Origin: Zymoseptoria tritici IPO323
Lineage: Eukaryota; Ascomycota; Dothideomycetes; Mycosphaerellales; Mycosphaerellaceae
Length of the DNA: 64,000 bases
Direction of reading: 5' to 3'
Assembly (NCBI RefSeq): GCF_000219625.1
Contig: NC_018212.1
Coordinates: 1,240,001-1,304,000, forward strand
The notes beneath the pieces are model-generated. The model had not been told where the DNA came from and did not search any database. It saw only the letters and a list, made by a program, of their open reading frames with translations. A program made the translations under genes and the position numbers. Below, in pieces: positions 36,201 through 48,200 of the stretch (its first letter is position 1; every line of letters begins with the position of its first letter).

Positions 36201-39200
36201 TCTGTATTACTACCTTCTCGAGGGCTGCGGGGATAGGGAAGTTCTTGCACTGCCAAGCCTTGTGCGGAATCGTGCGGATCTCCACTGGTGGGGAAACATC
36301 CTCGTTAAGGCGACCAATATGTGAGAAATCCTAAGCAAGAGACTTCTCTCGTCGGAAGAGACAGGTATGGAAAAGCTCGAGCTCTTTCGGCCTTAGTTCG
36401 ATCGTAGTCTTAAAGCTGTTCATGCGTTTAGGGGTAAGTCTCGAACCCTTCTCGATGTCGGAAAACTTGGGGATAAGGTACTTGTTGTCCTAGGGGTGCG
36501 TGCTCGGCGTGAGCTTGGCCTTATTTTTAAGACATCTCTGCCGCTAGTTGAAAGTACTACTAGGGGGTTTGCTGCTAGTGTCGTGAATAATACTATCAAC
36601 GGGTCTGATCTTGTCCGCCTTGCGTTTGTACATGGTGTATGCATTCGGAGCGGATCCTGCCTCCTATTCCGTTTTTCGCTGGAGGTAATCTAACTAGAGA
36701 ATATCCGCCTACTTAATGATTAGCGACGCTACTCGGGCTTGTGAGGTAGTTTCCCAGACTGTATCCGAGGGATTGATGGTGTATTTTGTCGAGGTAATGG
36801 TCCGGAACTCGTCCCAAGCCCTCACTTTATCCCAGGTGCTGAAGAAATGTTTGCCAGACCCGGGGTCTGGGAAAGGTTTCGGGTCGACTTCGACCAGTAG
36901 TCTCGTTCCGGACGACTGCAAGTAATCCTCCGGATAGTTGAATGATGCTACCGCGTTACCGGGGTGTCGGCAGCCTACTCGTTTCCCGACTCCTCGGGCT
37001 TGGTCGTATAGAATGCCTCGGTCGGACCGTACCTGTCTCCGTATCCCTTAACTCTAGTAAAGGTAATCGTTGTTCCATCCGGTGTCGCGATTGTACACTC
37101 GAGGGACCCGTCGTCGCAGTTTACAGATCTAAGCCGCACCTATCTAGTCTATAGTCGGCCGAGAAGGAAAGGTACAGTCCGTGCAACAAGAAACGACGAG
37201 TAGGTAAGGACTCCTATAACCTCGATCGGTACCCGCTCTGCAATACCTAGGAAATCCGTACAGCTACTGACCGTATTCATCTGTATTAGCTAGCAGGTGC
37301 GTATGCTAACACCCGCTCGCTTTACCGTAGACTAGCTTATGATGTTCCCTTCAGATCCCTCGTTAATTATGGCACGACGCTCCCTGTGTCGTTTCGGACT
37401 GACAATGCATTCTACAACAGGTAAGGGTACAATAACATAGTCTCGGTCGTTAAAGGACAACCTCGCGTCCTTGGGGTCTTCGTACAGGTCCTGCATTAGT
37501 CTCGGGGGCATTATAACATATAGCTCCTTAATTATGGGACCGAGGAAAGTAGGGTTATCGTCTTCTATCTCTTCTACGAACCTATTGCGTGCATAAAATC
37601 CAGAGGGCAGGATGTGCTCAGCTGTAGCACTGCTAAGTTCAAACTCGACTCGCACCCTGTAAGAACGAAGCGGCTTATCTATATCGTACTAGTATGCTGC
37701 AGTAGCAGCAATGTTATCCTCCTTGACGATGATCAACAGCCCGGCTTCCTTAGCAGCTATTGCGAAGTCTTCTTAGTTCCGAGCACAGCGCTTAAGAAGT
37801 CCCCTGGCTACAGCAGGCGAGGCAGCGAGAAGCTCCCTAACAGGGATATTAGACGGCTGCGCTAGTATCCTGTCGAGCAGCACCTTTTCCATGTTAAGTC
37901 GCTCTCGAAGGTAAATGTCCCTTCTCTAAGCACCCTTTCCAGTCGCAGCAGGCTTCTGGTTCTTCTTTTTCTTTAGCAGCGGGGGGTTAACGAAGCCCTA
38001 AGAAGGAGGGGTAGGATCTAGATCTATGCTTCTAGTAGGGTCCTAGGTTTAGCTGTCGTTTGCGGACTGCGGCTGGTCACCGGTGTTAAATGCACCATCA
38101 CTAGTAAGAGTGCCCTATATCGACTACGAGCCTTCTTCGACTACCTTCATATACTCTTCCGTGTTAGGGATCTTGCGGGCATCGATCTTAATAGACACTA
38201 TCTTCTTTGGCTTCACAACACGGCTAGTATTATTGCTCGGCTTGGCGGCTAGCTCCTTTCCCTTAGTCGTGCTTGTTGGCCTAGTCGCAGCGTTCGCAGA
38301 CAGAGAGTTGGTACGGATCTAATTCACATAGGGGGCACGGGGGTCTCGCTTATCAATGTACACCAGATCCTTAGGAACCGTACTTCTAGCGACGATGTTG
38401 CACCAGTTTCCATTTATGTTCGTCGCTAGTGCGGGTCCTGCAGGGGAACCTGAGCCTTGGCCTAGGTGACTAGGTTGAGCTGGTAATAAGGGTGCAGATT
38501 TCGAGGTCGGTGGAACAGGGCTAGGAACAAGTGCCGGGTTAAGAGGTGTACTCGGTATATGAGTCCGAGGAGCAAAGGCAGCTACAGGTGGTTCATGAGC
38601 TGGCTAGTACTTCTTAGCATCCTCGATATTCGCATCGGCAGGCCAGGTAATAGCCCTTCCCTATGCTTTCTCGATAGCGGGAGCTATCATCCGGAGCTTA
38701 GGCTGATCCGGCTAGTTCCTGAACTGCACCTTTCGTCTGTTAACATCACCTTCTCGTCTGATATACCACTTCTTTTCACTGTCGCGGTGTGTCCAGCCCG
38801 CACTTAGGAGGTAGTTTATGTACTTGCATTCGTAAACACCATAACCGGGTTCAAAGCAATAAAAGCATGTATACTTGGAGGCTTCCTGGTAGAAGGGGTT
38901 CGAGCTGCTAGACGACTAATAGGGCACTAGTCTAGGTCCAGCGACATTGTACGAGTAGTACTCTAGAGAATCAGGGGTGTTATCTGTATGTAGCGTAGCT
39001 ATATGAGACTTCGGAAAGTCTCTAGGTAGATTAACAGCTACACGTGCACTTCTCTCAGCTCTCGCACGCTTAATCTTAGCAATGGTTATCTTAGAAAGCT
39101 TTTCAGACAGGTCCTCTATGTCCGGCAGCTTCTCTTTTAGTACGCGTGACGACCAGACTCTATCGTTCGATGCATCTAGCTTCGGATACCTCTTCTTAGT

Positions 39201-42200
39201 CTAGTTGACAAGCTGGCTGGTAACCTGGCTCTTGCCCTTGCCGTACAACTCCTGGTAAGCTATGCGGCTTGTGACGTACTTAAGTGTCGCATCGTACAAT
39301 GGAGGAAGCTAAGTACAGGAGGCTGGGTTCGAGACGTCCACTTCGAGCTTGTTTATAATTTCCTGTCCTACCTCGGAGGGCAAGCCTTTAAGGAAGAGGT
39401 GGTATCGAGCAACTTCGTTGCACTGTTTAAGAGGTATCCTTTTCGAGACCGCTTTGAAAGTCATGACGTACTAACGCAGGTCATCCTTCTGTCCGGAGAT
39501 ATCCCAGACTCTTTCCTTTGCGTACAGCTCCTCGAGGAAAGGGAGGCTGTACTTATACACCTGGCTATCATAGCACCGATAGTAGGAAAGAGCCTCTTCC
39601 TTAAAAGCTTCGTAGTTATCGCCGTCAAAGCCTAAAAGACTCTCGAGCTAAGCTCGAACATCCGGCACCGAGTGTCGAGCAGCAAGTCGGATCCTTTCCC
39701 TATTAGGAGTGCGTAACCCTTCAAAGTACGAATCGAAGAAGTCGGCTATAGTCTGAAAGAAAGTCGAGGCATCCTTGCCGTCGAAGGATAGAGCACCAGG
39801 CTTTCTAGGGAAGGGTACGCGACCACGGTGAGCAGGGGCTCTGTTGTTGCGAGTAGCCGCGGTAAGGGCAGTAACAAGATCTGCGATGTTTATGTTAGCA
39901 GGTTAGGGAGCGGGAACTGTACTATAGGTCGCTGCAGCAGCAATCCCTTCGGCTTAAGGGAGAGCCTTATTAGTCGACCCTTCAGTCGAATCAGTCGCAA
40001 AGCAAGCTGATGGAATCCTATTGCTATCGCGGAAGGCGCGTGCATCGGAAGGTGCCCAGATAGGGCTATTAGTTCCGGAAGCCTCGCCGGTGCTTGGGGT
40101 GTTGCGGAGAATCTCCGAGGGAGTATTAAGATAGCCACGACAGGAGGGTCCGTCCGGGCCGTTGTTAGGAGTGTTATTAGGAGACATCGTGATAGCGATG
40201 TGCAGATTGGTGTCGCAAATAGGGAAATAGGAAGTAAGGAGTGCAGATGTGTGTTCGGAAGGCGTATAGGAAAAGGTTAGCAAGTCGTCGTCGATACCGG
40301 GGCGGCGGGAGTGGGCCATTTGAAGCTCTCGAGGGTTTGCCAGACTATTAGTCTGGGAAACATTGTTGCTGCTAGTAGTGCACTACAGCTGATTATGCCG
40401 TTCACACATAGTCCGGGGCCATATTCGATAGTCTCCTTAGTGCGGGCAGGGTGTAATCGTACGTTCCGGGCACGTGGGGCGGCTGAGTATCTAGAAACTC
40501 GAGAATAAGGCGGGATCGCTCCTCGTGCGGTGTGGAAGAATCCAGGGTAGGGAAATGAGGACTAGGGATGCGTCTAGGGTCTGTGGCTCGGTATCATTTG
40601 TTTACCAGACCCTCTTCCCAATTTGGTCTGGGAAACATCCTATCCTCGAAAGGTCGCACCTCTTGGACTATTCCAGCCAGCTGGAGCCGAGAACTACACA
40701 TCGCATTCTCGTACCGAGAACCTGGTGTCGGTAGATCTAGGCAGGGCTTATGTGCTCCCTAGTTCCAGTGCCGGGTTCGTAGCGATATCATCTGCTATTG
40801 CCTCGGAAAGTAACACCGAGGAGCGGTCGGACGATCGGTGCGATAGGGCGACGTTTCTTAGGGTATTCGCGACGCCTACGCCATGATGGCTGGTTAGTCT
40901 CGTTTCTTATGGCCATTCTATCGAGAGCACAGGACGGCTTACGTAACCGAGTATTCTCTAATGTCCAGCATGTCTATTATAGCCACTACGGCGGTCGGTG
41001 AAGTTTTCCAGGTACTTAAGGGCTCTTTTTCCACCCTGTTTCTCTTTCTTTTCTTCACGAACGCCACGCATGGGCTGTGCTGCACGCCTGGCCTACCTGC
41101 CTCGGCAGGTAGTCGGGCATGGGAAAAGCTATGGCAGTACGATTTTGGCCCTGGGAGGCTTGTTTTTACCCCATTTTTTGCATCCGCTGGAGTCGATATC
41201 ATCTCCGTAGCAGTGTCGCGTTTCAAAGGCGTGCAGCTGAGCTCGGTGGCGTGGTCGCTCGTGCAGGTGTAGGAGCAGTAGGAGCGATAATCTCCGATGT
41301 CTATTATGTCTATTATGACTTTCACCGCGACCGGTGAAGTTTTCCAGGTACTTAAGGGCTCTTTTTCCACCCTGTTTCTCTTTCTTTTCGTTACGAGCGC
41401 CTCGTATAGGGTTTACCGCACGCCTGGCGTACCTGCCTCGGCAGGTGCGGTCGCCGCTCGTCTCGCTTACCTTCACCGGCAGGTAGTCGGGTGTGGGAAA
41501 AGCTATGGCAGTACGATTTTGGGCCTGGGAGGCTTCTTTTCGCCCTAAATCGCGTCTATTGTGGTCGATATGCTCTCCGCTATAGCGTCGCGCTTTGAGG
41601 GCGTGCATCCGAGTCCGGTAGCGCGGTTGCATACATTAGTGCGAGAGCGCTTTATACCGAGCCTCTATGCGATGTTGGTGTCCCTTTTTCATGTACTCTT
41701 TTGCTCCCTTGGTTTCTTCCTTCTCCTTCTTGGGCTGTATCGACGAGCTGCTTGGCGTAGGGTGTGCAGCTCGGTAGGGTATAGGGAATGTGTGTGTGTT
41801 CGTGTGTTCGTGTATTTGGGGTGTATTCGGTAGTAGATCTAGCAATGTGCACACAGCGATTTGTGCATTAAGGTACTTTGTATTTTGAACTTGGACTTTA
41901 AACTTAGGTACTTAAGCCTACTGCCCTGGCTAAGGGGCAGAGGTATATCGTGATCCTTTCTTCGAGGGAGGGTATTCGTCGTATGCGTCGTAAGTACTCG
42001 AAAGGCGACCGGCGCTGTTGTCGAGGTCGTAGCTGCTCCGCACTTCCGCACTGCTGCCTACCCTTTGTATATCCTCCTTCTCCGCTTTCGCGAAGGAAGG
42101 AGTCTTACATCGTCTACCAAAATGTGAGGGGGGAACTTCCAAAGGTTCCGATCTCCCGCGGATAGTAGCAGTGCGGACGTACGAGGTAGCATAGGGAGCA

Positions 42201-45200
42201 AAAGGGGCGGTAAACTGTACAATTAAAGTGAAAGGTAGGGGGGCAAAGGAGGTAGTATTGAGAGCTCTGTACTGTTGGGCCTCGTGTGCGTGTCCAAGGT
42301 CTTTCCGGAGGTCGATCTCTTGATGATCCTCCGACCTGCACACGAAGCTGAAGCTAGATACAGACCGCACGTGACAGTGCGATATTCCCCACTACAATAT
42401 CCGCGATAATAAGACGCTCGAAAGGCCCGTCCGCAACGATGTTAAACAGCTGCTACGACGACACCCCTATACCAGCTATAAACCGCGCCTCCTTACCTAT
42501 TACATCGGTACGGCGAGACCGACGGTAGGCTATCTACTGCTCCTCCGTAGGCTTGGAAGTTAAGTCCTTGTACTTACGCGCGGGGGGGGGAGCCCTAGTA
42601 AAGAACGTAAGAATGCGCGCGTAAGCAGGAGCATTTACACCGGCGACGAAGACCTCCTTAATTAGGAACGTAATCTAAGGGTATAGCTTCGCGGCGTAGT
42701 TGCGAACCGCGTTAGTCCGGCGTAGGAGGCGCTTCGCGGCGTCGGTCTTTACTATAGGGTCGTTAGTAGTATCGTCGACGGTAACACCGGGGTTCTGCTA
42801 AAGATAATCCTTTATAGTGTATTGCAGATGATCGAGAATGTTTATAGCGCGGAAAGCCTCCTCCGGCACGGGGTAGTAGCGATCGGTCTGCTTGTTAGCA
42901 ATGCACTGCGAGCACTTGCCGCTCAGATCGTCCCTTATATCGCAGTAGATAGTAACGGGGAGCTGCTAAGGCGCGAGGTTGTATTAACCGACAGGCTAGA
43001 GGCGACAGATACAGTTAACGCAGGGCAAAATATAAGCCGGAGGGCGAGGCTGCAGGCAGGGAGGAAGGTAAGGAACGCGAGTAAGCGGAAGGTCGCTTAT
43101 AGCTATCTCCTTACGAGAATAGAGACCCGCAGGAATCTTCGCTTTCGGAGGAACAGTAATAGGAGGCCCTGTCTATATTAGCTTAGTTGTAGGCTAGAAT
43201 TAGACCGGACATATACCTAAACGCTAGGTAAGGGAGCTGTTAGAATTCGACCGAGGCACATTCCCCGGAGCCTAAGGGGATATCGGCAGACTATTACCGG
43301 CCTCCTAGCTAATGCGCCGATTGTAACTATAAGTAAGCTAATCGAGGAGCCGTCCCTCGGGGCTATTAATAGCAGGAAAGCTACTCGGAGGACGGCTACT
43401 ACTACTACTGCTACTACTACTACCGCCGGGATAGTTAGATACGAAACCCTGCTAGCTTATAATAGTAGAAACTCGGCGAGGCGCGGCGGAGTACCGGGGA
43501 AAGGGCGGTAACGGAAAGAAGCTGTCGCTAAACACTCTCCGCGGAAAGTCTTCTTAGATAGACACGAGGGGGAAGGCTAGAGCTAGCGTAATAATGTCGA
43601 CGGCGGTGTCGACAAGGAAGTAAAGGAGGTTAATAAAGAAGGAAGGAAAGAATAAGTGGAACGGCGTAGTTTTATGCGAGAGGATGCATAGACTACGTCT
43701 ACAATTAAGGACTCTAATTTACTAACATGTTACGAGCATAAGGAGTTACGGGTAGAATTCACGGACGATTACGAGCCTTAGGTGTTAGGCAGGCAGGCAC
43801 GAGACCGGAATTAGGGCTGTTTGTGCTATATGACAATAGTCGAGAGGCAATGCTATAGCGCAGGCACCTAGGGAGGACCTGACGATTAGACTCCTTGGTC
43901 CGAGTCTTAGTTACATTAGCTAGCAGGCCCGAACTACGCCGGATACAGGCTAAGGACAGCATTTAGGCTGTTAAACACCCTTTTAATCCCCTTACAAGGA
44001 CCGGAAACTACAACAACAAAGGAACCTCTACCTACCCCCCCTATTACCTATATATGCAACCGGATTACTACTACCTCCGTTCTAATAGCCTAGTAGTCGT
44101 CGCGTCTATTTAATAGTTTCTCCTTCTGTTAGCTTCCTCTTGTAGTGCCCTCGGTTCGAGTCTCCGAGAGAATAGTACGTCTTCGACCAATTCGTAGCGC
44201 TTCTTTTTACACCGATTTCCGTTTTGGAACGGCGCTAGGGGTTGCATTTATATAAAAACGCGCGGGTGCTTACTCTAACTAATTACGCGCCTTAGGCGCA
44301 AACCAACTTCGTCGCGCCTAGTTAGCTAGAGTAGCGCTTAAACGGACTAACCTGCCGGAGATCGTGCACAAAACACCGCGGTTCGATTCCTTCCCCGTTA
44401 GTCGGTTTTAAGATGTTGTTAAGTTTCTTTTTGCTATTTTTTCTTTTGCGACCTAAGGACAGGCCGCTAAGGGAGGGGGGGATACTATTAGGGAACAACT
44501 AGGGTATCGCTGCCCCGGGCCTGAATCGGGCCTGTTCTAGGCCTAATACAGACCCGATGCAGACCCGAGGCTGCCCTAAGCGAGGCTTAGCGCACACATT
44601 CCCTTTTGTTCCCTTTTGCCTCCCTTCGTTACACTCGGTAGGCAATATAGACATTCGTATACAGACTGCTCACACGTGTTGGTTGCCACCTGGTTACACT
44701 ACCCTCACACTCGACCGCACTCAGGTGCGCTAGATATAGTGCTCAGGCACTCTGGACGAACGCACCCGAGTGCGCTAGATTCGACAAGCATACGGACATG
44801 CTCTGGACCCGGAAAACCCACATCCCACGCCAACCGCGCGAGTAGTAAAATTCGATTGAATTCCTGTGCGACCTTGGCAGCTACGCTGGCATGCGCGTGC
44901 CCGTCTTGGACGAGAATGAAATCAAGGAAGATGCGAGGAATAAGGCAAAGAGTAGGCCTTAAACGAGAACAGTAGGATCAGATAGAATAGGTGAGGCAGG
45001 GACAACAACAATACTCGTGCATCTATATAAGCAGCTACACCCTTGCGCGGAAGCGACACCTTATATACAGGTCTGCTCGCTTACCAAGCAAGCCTCCGAC
45101 TTCTATCGACTTCTCGTTTGAAGCCATCAACCTCACCAGCTCGTTTATGCCCTACCAGCATCCAACTAACACCTGCCCTTAGTGCAACGTCTCCTCTATC

Positions 45201-48200
45201 TTCTTACGAATCGCCTTACGGACGAATTAACTACCACTCCGTTGCTTCTGTACAGGGCAACATTTATCGAACCCTCTCTTCCACGCTTACCGATACGACC
45301 GCTCTCCCTCGATCGCTTCTACACTATCCACGCCTTTACCTCTACCTTTACCAGCTACCCCGACCGCTCCGACCAAAATGGCCCGTAGCAATGCGGCATC
45401 CCCCGAGCGCAGCGCATCCAAGCACAGGCCGGCGAAGGTTCGTCGTTCTTTCCTTTTAGAAGACTTCGACACTAAAGGACTGGGTAGAGAAGAAGAAGAA
45501 GAGTCCCAGACTTAAGGACAAGAGCTAACGCTACATTAGCGCTATGCGGAGTTAGCTAAGAAAAGAGACGATAGTCTACCTTAGATAGACACTACAGCCT
45601 TCGACCTTGGAGCCTTCTTTAACGACAATAAAGTCTTCTCTAACCCTGCTAGCCCTGCAGACCCTACACTAGTCCCTAAGGTCCGCATTAAGCTTCCCGA
45701 TGGGCTAGTTGCGACTCTCGCCTTAAGCGTCCTCGCTAACATAACTATCGAGCGTTTTAAGGCTTTCGTTAAAAAGAACCCTATAATCGCCTACTAGCTG
45801 GTAGGAGCTATCTGTTAGTCCTTTAACGAGACCCTCTAGAACCAGGACGTCCTTTATAAGAGCTACGAGATATAGCGACTTAGGTTCGACGCTTACTACG
45901 TTAACTATTAACTCGCTCTGGACAAAATTAAGGACCTTAACCGCGTAATTCAGAGCGACGACAAGGACAAACTGATCCTTAAATACAAGGAGCAAGCTAA
46001 GGCCTTTTACAAAACAGTTAAGGAACGTAAAGAAGGCCTCGCTCGCGCTAAACAAGAGATTAATACCCTTATCGCTCAGGCCGAGCAGAGTTAAGCTACT
46101 CTAGCGATAGCCGAGGGATCCAGCGATACGCAAGACGCACTTAAGGCTCGCATCAAACAACTTAAGAAGGCCCTAGGCAAGAGAGCGGTAACCTTCGACT
46201 CGTCTCCAGGACATCAACGCTCAGCCAGATCACTCTCACTTGAGAGACGAACGAAGGCCACAATAGCTCCACCTCCTCGGCCGCCGGTTTCACGTCAAAA
46301 CCGCCACCCTTCTCGTAATCCTGGCTTTCCAAGCTACAGCGAGCCTAGCTCAGAGGACGACTTCAGCGATTACCGCCGCGACAGCCGCCGTCGCGATGAC
46401 CGCCGACGCGACCGCGACCGCGGCGAGGAGGACGACCGTCGAGGCCGCTACCGCTCTGGTACACCGATATTAATCGTGTTAAACCTTACTACCTACGACC
46501 CTACTATGTTAAGGGGATATAAAATCGCTCGAGGTGTTTAGCACCCTAAGAAGTTCATAGGAGGCAAAACCGAGCCTAGATACGAACAATAGCTTCGATC
46601 TATGGACATGCTACTTAACGCCACCAAGTTCAGGAGCGTTAAGGACTCACTCGGGTTTATCTACTAATACATAGGTGGCACCGTCTGGCAGCTTCTAAAG
46701 TCACGCATACCCTCTCGGCTAGACTCCTACGCTAACACCCTAACCTCGCCGTACTACTATTAAACAGCTGTTCGCGTAGATGAACGTACGCTATATAGAT
46801 CTGAACCGCGCCAACCATGCGAGATCCGAGATGGAACGCCTTAAACAAGGCAACTCAGAGTCCTTTACAGACTTCTACAACCGCTACCTCGAACTCCGCC
46901 CTTATATAGATTAGACGCCTACTTCCGAGCTGGACGCCTTAAAGAAGAAACTGAACTTTCGCTTCCGACAGCGCCTCGTGGGTCTAAGGATCAAGACAGC
47001 TAAGGAGCTTGTGGAACAATGCGATCAAGTCGACATCGACTTCGACGACCTTAAAGCTAACCACCCTCGCGGCGCTAAAGCTGCATCCGCTGCCGCACTC
47101 GACGTCGATAAGAGCAATAAAGAGCGAGGTTTAAAGCGAGGCGGCGGCTCTCGCTCGTCTACCTCGGCGACTACTGCCGCTTCCTCCGCGACTAACCCGA
47201 GGAGGCATGTGCTGGCAGATAAGTATCTTAACCTTCCGCGCCTGACAGACGCCGACCGAAAGCGTTTTTAAGATGAGGATCGATGCTTCCGCTGCCGAGA
47301 GGTTGGTTATCGTCTACAGTATAACCTTTGCCCTATAAAGGGCTTCACATCCAAAGGCGTCTAGGCGCTACGCCCCGGCGCTGCCGCAATTACCGCCAAC
47401 TCCGCTCGTGTCGAGGAGGTCTTAGATTCGTTAACCGAGTCGGAAAAAGGAGTGTCTACTACTTTAGCTAGGAAGTAGGTGGACTCGAATCCGTTAGCAT
47501 ACGAAAACTGCAGCTGTTAGCATCTTCTCTTCAGGCCTCGCTATAGCACGAAGATAACGGAGCACTCGAGCCGATTACGGAGCCCTATGTCGTCCTTAGC
47601 ATCCGACTAAACTAGCGTAAGGGCTCCGCCCACCTCGACCCCGGTGCAAACGCCTTATTTATTAGCAACGCAGCTGCGAAGGCATTCCCTTAATTTCCCC
47701 TCGCATGTTCGAGGTCTCTCGGAATAGCCGACGGAACGTCCACAGCCAAGCGAGTTACGCACTACGCAATAGTAACATTCGAAATCGCGGGTTATTAAGA
47801 GTAGTCCTTAATGTTCGTAGCCGACCTCTAGTACGAGATCGTCCTTGGCCTGCCATAGTTTAACCGCTATGAACCCTACATCTACTAGTCGACAGGACAA
47901 GTCGCTTTTACCGCAGAACATCGCACTACGCGCTGCAACAAAGGCGACATTGTTCAAGCCTAGTCTACTAACCACGCATACGCTAAACTATTGGTGTTCC
48001 CTCCTTTAAAACCCCTAGAGGAAAAAACTACACCAGTCCTCGCACCTTTACTACCTAAGGCTCCTATCGTCGGTATCGAGAGAATTACCGGATCTACCAG
48101 CCAACTAGTTAAACTCCTACAGCTAAGCGCTTACGCTATCGAAATTATAGCTCACCGACTAGACTCAGAAGTCTTCGCCGGATGGTTAGCACCAACCAGA

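Larger units (their letters stand above)
28678..42396 (-). mobile_element. LTR retrotransposon C (Gypsy) with additional 3' ORF, nested in B
   Basis: 274-bp LTRs at 28678-28951 and 42123-42396; on the coding (minus) strand they run TGTAGTGGGG..CCTCACA. ATAT lies on both sides (28674-28677 and 42397-42400). The minus strand reads leader, gag-protease (40.2-37.3 kb), RT-RNase H-integrase (36.1-33.2 kb), then a roughly 3-kb extra frame (32.3-29.3 kb) before a purine tract next to the 3' LTR. At 13.7 kb it is much longer than usual for Gypsy elements. It also contains seven or more copies of a short hairpin motif. Confidence 0.9.
21813..44709 (+). mobile_element. LTR retrotransposon B (Gypsy, chromovirus type), nested in A
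   Basis: 224-bp LTRs at 21813-22036 and 44486-44709. The first begins TGTCAGGG, the second TATTAGGG (same sequence after CpA/TpG to TpA change); they end CTTATA and CTCACA. CTCGA precedes the first LTR and follows the second. A purine tract (AAGGGAGGGGGGGA) sits before the 3' LTR. Gag-Pol reads plus at 22.1-28.4 kb. Removing element C and one retroposon leaves about 8.4 kb. Confidence 0.92.

Noticed and set aside
42822..43181. 119-codon plus-strand open frame in element B
   Set aside because: It is the complement of the Cys-rich antisense frame, which has the more protein-like composition.
44330..44415. tRNA gene or Pol III promoter near a GGTTCGATTCC word
   Set aside because: I could not fold a cloverleaf; the T-stem flanking the word does not pair and no clear A box is at the right distance.
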